DNA of 12,767 bases, taken from NCBI GenBank assembly GCA_024743015.1, contig JANSXJ010000080.1, positions 1 to 12,767 on the forward strand, in the 5' to 3' direction. The position numbers and the translations under genes are program-made. The stretch comes from Hyphomonas sp. (GTDB taxonomy: Bacteria > Pseudomonadota > Alphaproteobacteria > Caulobacterales > Hyphomonadaceae). This document shows, piece after piece, positions 7,688 to 12,767 of the stretch. Positions within the stretch are counted from its first letter, which is position 1; each line of letters begins with the position of its first letter. The notes below the pieces were generated by a model. The model did no database searches, was not told the origin of the DNA, and saw nothing but the letters and a program-made list of their open reading frames with translations.

Positions 7688-8477
7688 ATCTCGGCAGACA
7701 CAAAGCGCGGTTCTTGCTGCTGCGAATGAAATCAACGATTTGCATGACTTCTTCGGATTCAGCAAATGTCGCGGCGGTGTCTTCGAGGCGCTCCGAAAAT
7801 GTGCCTTCTTTCGCATAGAGCATACGATAGGCGGAGCGCAGGCTACGGATCGTCTCTCTGGAAAACCCACGACGTTTCAAGCCGACCACATTCAACCCGG
7901 CAAGGTGGGCATGATTACCGACCACTGAGCCAAACGGGATCACGTCTGCAACCAGAATAGAACCTCCGCCAACAAAAGCGTGAGGGCCAATTCGGCACCA
8001 TTGATGAACCGCGACCGCTCCTCCGAACCAGACTTGCTCTCCGACGGTTACATGTCCGCCAATATGGGTATTGTTCGCAACCACGCATCTATCACCAACG
8101 ACACAGTCATGTGCAGCATGCGTGTGCGCCATGAACAGGCAGTCCGAACCAACCTTGGTGACGCCGCCATGCTCAGGAGACCCGGTGTGCAGCGTGGTAT
8201 GCTCGCGCATCACGGTGCGGGCACCCACCTCAAGGCGAGACTCCTGACTGTCTTTATAGCCCAACACTTGCGGGGGTCCGCCCAAAACCGAACCGGGGAA
8301 AACCTCGACATGCTCATTGAGCAGCGTACGACCGAAGACAGTCGATTTCGGGTGCAGTGTGACATTATCGTGGAGCACCACATTTGGCCCGACATAAGCC
8401 ATTGCTCCGATCGTCACATTGGATCCAAGCTCTGCGCCAGTTTCAACGACGGCTGTAGGGTGGATGGTAACGCTCAT
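7686..8477 (-). CDS. lpxA: UDP-N-acetylglucosamine acyltransferase
   Basis: LpxA makes the first step of lipid A synthesis, moving a 3-hydroxyacyl chain from acyl carrier protein to UDP-GlcNAc (or its 3-amino analogue) in the cytoplasm. The 263-residue protein is a left-handed beta-helix of hexapeptide repeats (IHPTAV, LGSNVTIG, LHPKSTV and so on) with a helical C-terminus (about 195-263). His123 in HAAHDC is the catalytic base by alignment with E. coli His125; His120, His142 and Gln159 match other active-site residues. The position equivalent to E. coli Gly173, the acyl-chain ruler, is Gly171, compatible with a longer (about C14) rather than C10 chain. The open frame reaches 8567, but the family start is ATG 8475-8477 (MSVTIHPTAVVE), which shares ATGA with the lpxD stop. 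The upstream ORF portion is lpxD sequence in another frame. fabZ is missing between the two genes. Confidence 0.96.
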   Translation of the reverse strand: MSVTIHPTAVVETGAELGSNVTIGAMAYVGPNVVLHDNVTLHPKSTVFGRTLLNEHVEVFPGSVLGGPPQVLGYKDSQESRLEVGARTVMREHTTLHTGSPEHGGVTKVGSDCLFMAHTHAAHDCVVGDRCVVANNTHIGGHVTVGEQVWFGGAVAVHQWCRIGPHAFVGGGSILVADVIPFGSVVGNHAHLAGLNVVGLKRRGFSRETIRSLRSAYRMLYAKEGTFSERLEDTAATFAESEEVMQIVDFIRSSKNRALCLPR

Positions 8478-9478
8478 TTCGGTTTCTTCTTTGGCGCAAC
8501 TTGTTTCTGGATCCAGGCAATCTCGCGCAGATACTGACGCAAGGGGCGTGCGGGGGTCCCACCCCAAGCCTCGCCTGGAGGGATATCACGAAAGATTCCA
8601 GACCCCGCCGCAAGTTGTGCGCCAGCGCCGATATGGACATGATCCGCGATCCCTACACGTCCACCCATGACGACGCCATCATCAATCGTCGTTGTGCCTG
8701 AGATTCCGGTAAAGCTCGCCATCATGACATTACGACCAATAACTACATTATGCGCGATCTGAACCAGATTATCGATTTTGGTCCGCTCGCCGATGATCGT
8801 GTCATCAAAGGCACCGCGATCGACGCAGGAATTTGCGCCGATTGTGACCAGGTCCTGGATGATGACGCGCCCCCACTGAGGGACATCTTCAGCGCCGGCC
8901 GGGCCAGAAGTCACGCCAAATCCGGCCTCGCCAATGCTGACACCGGCAAGGATGGTCACATCATTGCCAATGAGAGCGCAACGAATGTTGGCATTCGGCC
9001 CAATCTTGGTCCGAGCCCCGATCTGCACCCCTGGCCCGATCACTGCGCCCGGCGCGATCTGCGCATGTTCACCGACCGCAGCGCCCGCGCCGATCACCGC
9101 CGTTGGCGCAATCGAAGCACTCGGATGAACAGACGGAGGATCTCCGGGAGTGGTCCACGCCTTCAGCTCATACAAGGCTTCTCCGACGCATTTGTGCGCA
9201 TAACGGGGATGAGACACGATGACGGGGACGACGCCTTCTGGCAGCGCCTCTGCCGCCTGCTCCGTGACGAAGCATGCAGTTGTCTCCGCGGCGATATCCA
9301 TGCCTCGTCGCGCATCGCCTTCGATAAAGCAGATATCTCCTTCGCGCGCTTTCGCTGCTGAAGCGATCCCGCGGATTTCCGGATCACCATCGGCGCTCGC
9401 ATCCAAGCCACAGACGTCAAGAAGGGTCCGCAATGTCTGCGGACCCTTATATGTGTAGAAGCGCTCGTCGACTGGCAT
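8474..9478 (-). CDS. lpxD: UDP-3-O-(3-hydroxyacyl)glucosamine N-acyltransferase
   Basis: LpxD adds the second hydroxyacyl chain (N-linked) from acyl carrier protein to UDP-3-O-acylglucosamine, the third step of lipid A synthesis. The 334-residue protein has the N-terminal uridine-binding domain (about 1-110), a long hexapeptide-repeat beta-helix (about 115-305) and a short basic C-terminal helix ending KKKPK. The catalytic histidine is His243 in LVQIAHNVVIG, matching E. coli His239. CVDRGAFDDTIIG and GGRVGIADHVHIG are family hallmarks. The start is ATG 9476-9478, with a run of six G just upstream, 15 bases after the skp stop. The stop TGA overlaps the ATG of lpxA. In E. coli and most relatives fabZ would follow; here lpxA follows at once. 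Confidence 0.96.
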   Translation of the reverse strand: MPVDERFYTYKGPQTLRTLLDVCGLDASADGDPEIRGIASAAKAREGDICFIEGDARRGMDIAAETTACFVTEQAAEALPEGVVPVIVSHPRYAHKCVGEALYELKAWTTPGDPPSVHPSASIAPTAVIGAGAAVGEHAQIAPGAVIGPGVQIGARTKIGPNANIRCALIGNDVTILAGVSIGEAGFGVTSGPAGAEDVPQWGRVIIQDLVTIGANSCVDRGAFDDTIIGERTKIDNLVQIAHNVVIGRNVMMASFTGISGTTTIDDGVVMGGRVGIADHVHIGAGAQLAAGSGIFRDIPPGEAWGGTPARPLRQYLREIAWIQKQVAPKKKPK

Positions 9479-9493
9479 CAGCCCCCCGATGCT

Positions 9494-10087
9494 TTACTGC
9501 TGAGCAGGCTGCGTCGGCAACTTCTGACGAGTAACTGCGATGGTGGGAGTCGCGGCATCCAGCTTCGCAATCACGCTTGCCGTTTTGTCGGTCGCCTCGT
9601 CCGAGAAGATTACAGCCGATCGATCGAGAATAACGTTTGCGTTGTTTTCGGCCACAACGTCGCGCAAAATCGGCACCAATGCGTTGTTAAGATCAATCAG
9701 CGCCTTGCGCTCAGTCAGCGACAGTTCCTGCGCTGCGATCTGACGGTTTCGATTAAACTCATTCGCCTTGCGAGCATAGTTTTCTACTTCGGTTTTCAAC
9801 GCCGCGTCAGCGCGCATGGCTTCCGGTGTCATATTGGCGGTCTTAGCTTCAATAGCCGCACCTTCTGCCTGAAGTTGTTGCGCAGTTGGCTGCAATTCAG
9901 CCTGCATAGAAGCCTCGATCCCTTGGATCTTGGTTGCCACATCCTGACCCGCTTTGCTCTGAGTCAGGATCTGGGTGCGATCGATTACGATGACGTTGGT
10001 CCCTTGCGCATATGCAGCAGAAGCCAGTGTGAACGGTGCTGAGACCGCAATCGCGATTGCCGCGAATATGGATTTGACGGGAAACAT
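9494..10087 (-). CDS. skp: Skp/OmpH-family periplasmic chaperone
   Basis: Skp binds unfolded outer-membrane proteins in the periplasm and carries them to the BAM complex. The 197-residue protein has a clear signal peptide (about 1-27; hydrophobic core IFAAIAIAVSAPF, cleavage probably AYA|QG), a short beta strand NVIVIDRTQIL, and two long charged, alanine-rich helices (about 45-150) that would form the tentacle of the trimer. It ends with a conserved-looking NANVILDRSAVIF segment (about 149-161) and a proline/glutamine-rich tail (TRQKLPTQPAQQ). It is longer than E. coli Skp (161 residues with signal), partly through the tail. ATG 10085-10087 is preceded by AGGAGAG. The gene follows bamA by 31 bases, the usual order, and a perfect LexA-type repeat lies in that gap. 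Confidence 0.93.
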   Translation of the reverse strand: MFPVKSIFAAIAIAVSAPFTLASAAYAQGTNVIVIDRTQILTQSKAGQDVATKIQGIEASMQAELQPTAQQLQAEGAAIEAKTANMTPEAMRADAALKTEVENYARKANEFNRNRQIAAQELSLTERKALIDLNNALVPILRDVVAENNANVILDRSAVIFSDEATDKTASVIAKLDAATPTIAVTRQKLPTQPAQQ

Positions 10088-10104
10088 GTGTCTCTCTCCT
10101 GTGA

Positions 10105-10119
10105 GAACAATGATTGAAC
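10105..10119. promoter_or_regulatory. Perfect GAAC-N7-GAAC (LexA-box-like) repeat between bamA and skp
   Basis: GAAC at 10105-10108 and GAAC at 10116-10119 are separated by the seven bases AATGATT. This matches the alphaproteobacterial SOS operator exactly (GTTC-N7-GTTC on the minus strand), with an AT-rich spacer. It lies in the 31-base gap, touching the bamA stop codon and ending 17 bases before the skp start. The same bases contain a CAAT-G-ATTG palindrome. It is the only exact match I found reading the window. Over 12.8 kb an eight-base pattern on two strands has an appreciable chance of occurring once, so function is unproven. Confidence 0.4.
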
Positions 10120-12695
10120 TAGAAACGAGTAGACGTGCTGAACCGGAAGGTCTCGGTTCGGTCGTACTCCTCCTTGCGTAGGATTTGTGAAAAGTCGAAC
10201 TGAATTGGTCCGAACGGCGAGTCCCAGCCCACTGAAAGTCCCGCGGCAGCCCGAAGGCCTAATCCGTCCCTGATTTGCCGCGACGCCGGCAAGCCACCAG
10301 GGATGTTGTTGATCTGTCCTGCCCGCGTGGTGAAAAAGATCTCATCCTCAAGATCAGCGTCATCCAGAATACCAACAGAGCCTGCTTCGATGAACAGTTT
10401 TGTGCGGATGCCATATTCTTCAGGCAGATAGTTCGGGATCGTTAACTCACCCGTGCCCTGGTAATAGACCTTACCGCCGAGGGAGTTTTGCGGGATGACT
10501 TCAATGATATTTCCCTCGGTGTCGGCGATCACATCAACCACACGCGGACCGAGACCCGCGACGTCGAATCCACGGAATGAAGATCCACCCCGGAAGAAGC
10601 GGTTATTGATCCGAATACTATCATCATCGCCGAACGGTTCGATTGCGCCCGCGGAGACCCTTACACTAGCGCGTACACCCTTGAAAATTCCGCGATAGGT
10701 TGCACCAGAAACCTCGGTTCGCAAATATTGAACGTCGCCGCCTAGGCCCGCGATGTCTTGCGAAATAGAGAAATCGAAGCCGCCGGTTGGTGCGATCGGA
10801 TCGTTGCGGCGATCCCAGTTAAACGAATACCCGATCAGAGAGGTAATATCGGAACGCTCGCTGTTACAAATGGTCGAACGGAACGCGAAAAGATCGGAAC
10901 ATTGGTCAACAATGATCGTACCGTCTGGCAACGGAACCGTATCCACCGGAACGGGAAGCGAAATCGTCGTATCGTCGCTTGGATCATTCGGTGTCTGCGG
11001 GTTGTTTTGATCCACGAGCACATCTTCTAGGGCGAGCGCGCCGGTGGCCTCGACGATGACCAGCGGTGTATCTTCGACGTTGATCTCGTCAGATTGCAAA
11101 CGATAGCGCAACTGAAGACCGGTATTGTCGGTGACAGGGAAGCCGAAATTGACGCCGGCACCGATTGTCTCCGACTCAAAATCTGAGACATCGAGAAAGT
11201 CTGATCGCGTGGAGAATAGTTCTAGTCCCGCGGATAGATTTCGATCCAGGAAGCGCGGCTCCTGGAAGCGGAAATCCAAGAATTGCTGCCGGTCCGAGGC
11301 GGAAACTCGCGCAATCAGGCTCTGGCCCCGCCCACGCAGATTTCGTTGCGAAACACTGAGATCGATCAGGAACGCATCGACCGAGGAGAACCCGGCCGCG
11401 AAGGAGAGTTCGCCGGTCGCCTGCTCTTTCACTGAGAGGTCAACAACCGTTCGATCAGGCCGCGAGCCTGCCCGTTCGGTAATCTCGACTTCTTCAAAAT
11501 AACCGAGGGCGCGCACCCGGTTGCGAGACCGATCAAGCAGAACCCGGTTAAACGCGTCGCCTTCAGCAACACGCAGCTCTCGGCGAATAACGCGGTCGAG
11601 CGTGCTGGTATTGCCGACAATGTTGATCCGCTCGATGTAAACGCGCGGGCCTTCATCAATTGCGAACGTTACGTTGACCTTTCGCGTTTCCGGGTCGGCT
11701 TCCAACCGCGGGTTGACGTCGACGAACGCGTAGCCAGCGATACCCGCCGCGTAGGTCAGCGTGTCGATTGTGTCTTCGATCTGGTCACCGCGGAACAAGT
11801 CGCCATCCTGGATCGCAATGGCGCGGCGCAAACCCTCGGAGCTCAGCTTGTCGAGCGCCGTTTCGACCTTGATATCGCCAAATGTATACTGCTCGCCCTC
11901 TTCAATCGTGTAGGTGATGTAGAAGTCTTCGCGATCTGGCGTCAGATCCGCCACTGCCGAGATAACGCGGAAATCATAGTAGCCGCGGTTTTGATAGAAT
12001 TGCCGGAGCAGCTCACGATCATATTCGAGGCGACCGGGATCATAGTTGTCATTCGAGCTGAAAAAGCGCCACCATCGCGATTGCTTGGTCACAACCTCGC
12101 TGCGCAGCCGGCGATCGGTAAATTCATCATTACCGATGAAGTTGATCGCGCGTACGCCTGTTACCGGTCCCTCGGTGACCACGAAAACAAGGTCCACCCG
12201 GTTCTGATCGAGCGGCTTGTATTGTGGCTCAACAGTTGCCGAGAACCGGCCCGATTGTCTGTAAAGCTCCAGAATCCGCTGAACGTCCGCTTGCACGCGC
12301 GCTGCGGTGAAGATCCCGCGCGGCGCAGCCTGAACCTCTTCACGTAGTTTGTCGTCGTCCAGCGCGCGATTGCCCTCAAATAGCACGCGGTTGATAATCG
12401 GGTTCTCGACCACACGCACGACCAGGTCTGGCCCGACTTTGTCGAAGCTCGCATCGGCAAAGAGACCTGTTGCAAACAGCGTTTTGAGAGACAAGTCGAT
12501 CCGCGAAGGATCGAATGTGTCGCCAGGCGCCACCAGAAGGTAGGACTGCACGGTACGGTCTTCGATACGCTGATTGCCTTCGATTCGAATTTGGCGAATC
12601 GTTTCGGCAGATTGAGCCACAGCTTGAACAACCGGCGTTGCGGTTATCGCGAGTGTGCTCATCGCCATAAAGGCTGCAGCAAGTACTTTACGCAT
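10119..12695 (-). CDS. bamA: BamA, outer-membrane protein assembly factor (Omp85)
   Basis: BamA is the core of the BAM complex, which folds beta-barrel proteins into the outer membrane. The 858-residue protein has a signal peptide (about 1-27, cleavage likely AVA|QS), five POTRA domains (about 31-98, 99-178, 179-268, 269-350, 351-424) and a 16-strand barrel (about 427-858). RNLRGRGQSL (451-460) and FQEPRFLDRNL (477-487) are family hallmarks. The loop-6 motif, usually (V/I)RG(F/Y), appears as FRGF at 707-710. The last residue is Phe, as expected for a barrel. The loop between the seventh and eighth strands is long (about 540-618), rich in Asp and Pro, and holds the only two cysteines of the protein (C599, C610). 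ATG 12693-12695 has GAGGG close by and AGGAGG further upstream. The gene leads the visible minus-strand block; its promoter probably lies outside the window. Confidence 0.97.
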   Translation of the reverse strand: MRKVLAAAFMAMSTLAITATPVVQAVAQSAETIRQIRIEGNQRIEDRTVQSYLLVAPGDTFDPSRIDLSLKTLFATGLFADASFDKVGPDLVVRVVENPIINRVLFEGNRALDDDKLREEVQAAPRGIFTAARVQADVQRILELYRQSGRFSATVEPQYKPLDQNRVDLVFVVTEGPVTGVRAINFIGNDEFTDRRLRSEVVTKQSRWWRFFSSNDNYDPGRLEYDRELLRQFYQNRGYYDFRVISAVADLTPDREDFYITYTIEEGEQYTFGDIKVETALDKLSSEGLRRAIAIQDGDLFRGDQIEDTIDTLTYAAGIAGYAFVDVNPRLEADPETRKVNVTFAIDEGPRVYIERINIVGNTSTLDRVIRRELRVAEGDAFNRVLLDRSRNRVRALGYFEEVEITERAGSRPDRTVVDLSVKEQATGELSFAAGFSSVDAFLIDLSVSQRNLRGRGQSLIARVSASDRQQFLDFRFQEPRFLDRNLSAGLELFSTRSDFLDVSDFESETIGAGVNFGFPVTDNTGLQLRYRLQSDEINVEDTPLVIVEATGALALEDVLVDQNNPQTPNDPSDDTTISLPVPVDTVPLPDGTIIVDQCSDLFAFRSTICNSERSDITSLIGYSFNWDRRNDPIAPTGGFDFSISQDIAGLGGDVQYLRTEVSGATYRGIFKGVRASVRVSAGAIEPFGDDDSIRINNRFFRGGSSFRGFDVAGLGPRVVDVIADTEGNIIEVIPQNSLGGKVYYQGTGELTIPNYLPEEYGIRTKLFIEAGSVGILDDADLEDEIFFTTRAGQINNIPGGLPASRQIRDGLGLRAAAGLSVGWDSPFGPIQFDFSQILRKEEYDRTETFRFSTSTRF

Positions 12696-12724
12696 CGATC
12701 CCTCGATCCTCCTTGGTAAGCGTC

Positions 12725-12767
12725 CTATTCGCTTGTTGGTCTTTGGAAAAGACCCGTTTCCAGAACA
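12725..12767 (-). CDS. Possible 3' end of the gene upstream of bamA (rseP expected)
   Basis: On the minus strand one frame is open from the window edge and ends with TAG at 12725-12727, encoding VLETGLFQRPTSE, 29 bases before the bamA start. In related Alphaproteobacteria the gene here is the membrane protease rseP (mmpA), and the spacing would suit an operon. Thirteen residues are too few to recognise a family, so this rests on synteny and position, and another frame is also open to the edge. Confidence 0.25.
   Translation of the reverse strand, partial: VLETGLFQRPTSE

Noticed and set aside
8478..8567. N-terminal extension of lpxA (30 residues)
   Set aside because: It overlaps lpxD in another frame and has no similarity to LpxA, whose usual start MSVTIHPTA is at 8477.
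8750..9361. Plus-strand open frame (203 residues) opposite lpxD
   Set aside because: It is the shadow of the hexapeptide-repeat coding of lpxD, with an unlikely composition.
12738..12754. Seven-base-pair hairpin GGTCTTT-GGA-AAAGACC upstream of bamA
   Set aside because: There is no T-run on either side, and it may lie within the end of the upstream gene, so a terminator or regulatory role is not supported.

Overview
The window is a compact chromosomal housekeeping region of an alphaproteobacterium, most likely of the Caulobacterales/Maricaulales (Hyphomonadaceae-like) group. That placement rests on three things. The genes are the bamA-skp-lpxD-lpxA-lpxI-lpxB lipid A/outer-membrane block next to gltA, gltX, comEC and lexA, an arrangement I recall from Caulobacter-type genomes. 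The UDP-diacylglucosamine hydrolase is LpxI rather than LpxH. The candidate LexA operators are direct repeats of the GAAC-N7-GAAC (GTTC-N7-GTTC) type used by Alphaproteobacteria. Genus and species cannot be fixed by eye. I see no insertion sequence, prophage, tRNA/rRNA, CRISPR array or other accessory element, and almost every base is coding. No gap between genes exceeds about 100 bases.

Layout from left to right: lexA (+), preceded by degenerate SOS half-sites; comEC (-), convergent with lexA; a 91-base divergent gap; gltX (+) and gltA (+); then a six-gene block on the minus strand, read right to left as bamA, skp/ompH, lpxD, lpxA, lpxI, lpxB. This block runs convergently into gltA. A possible 3' end of a gene upstream of bamA (rseP would be expected from synteny) lies at the right edge.

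The minus-strand block is one functional unit. BamA inserts outer-membrane beta-barrels, Skp is the periplasmic chaperone that delivers them, and LpxA, LpxD, LpxI and LpxB carry out four steps of the early lipid A pathway that builds the same membrane. Junctions are tight: lpxD/lpxA share ATGA, lpxI/lpxB share GTGA, and the lpxI Shine-Dalgarno sequence overlaps the lpxA stop codon. The fabZ gene, which usually sits between lpxD and lpxA, is absent here. LexA controls the SOS response, ComEC is the DNA-uptake channel, GltX charges tRNA with glutamate and GltA starts the TCA cycle.

I found no convincing new multi-gene system. The most interesting points are: a perfect GAAC-N7-GAAC site in the 31-base skp-bamA gap; two intrinsic terminators for the plus-strand genes lexA and gltA, each buried in the coding 3' end of the opposing gene (comEC and lpxB); the missing fabZ; a ComEC without the metal-binding motif of its usual nuclease-like domain; and a BamA with a long external loop holding its only two cysteines.
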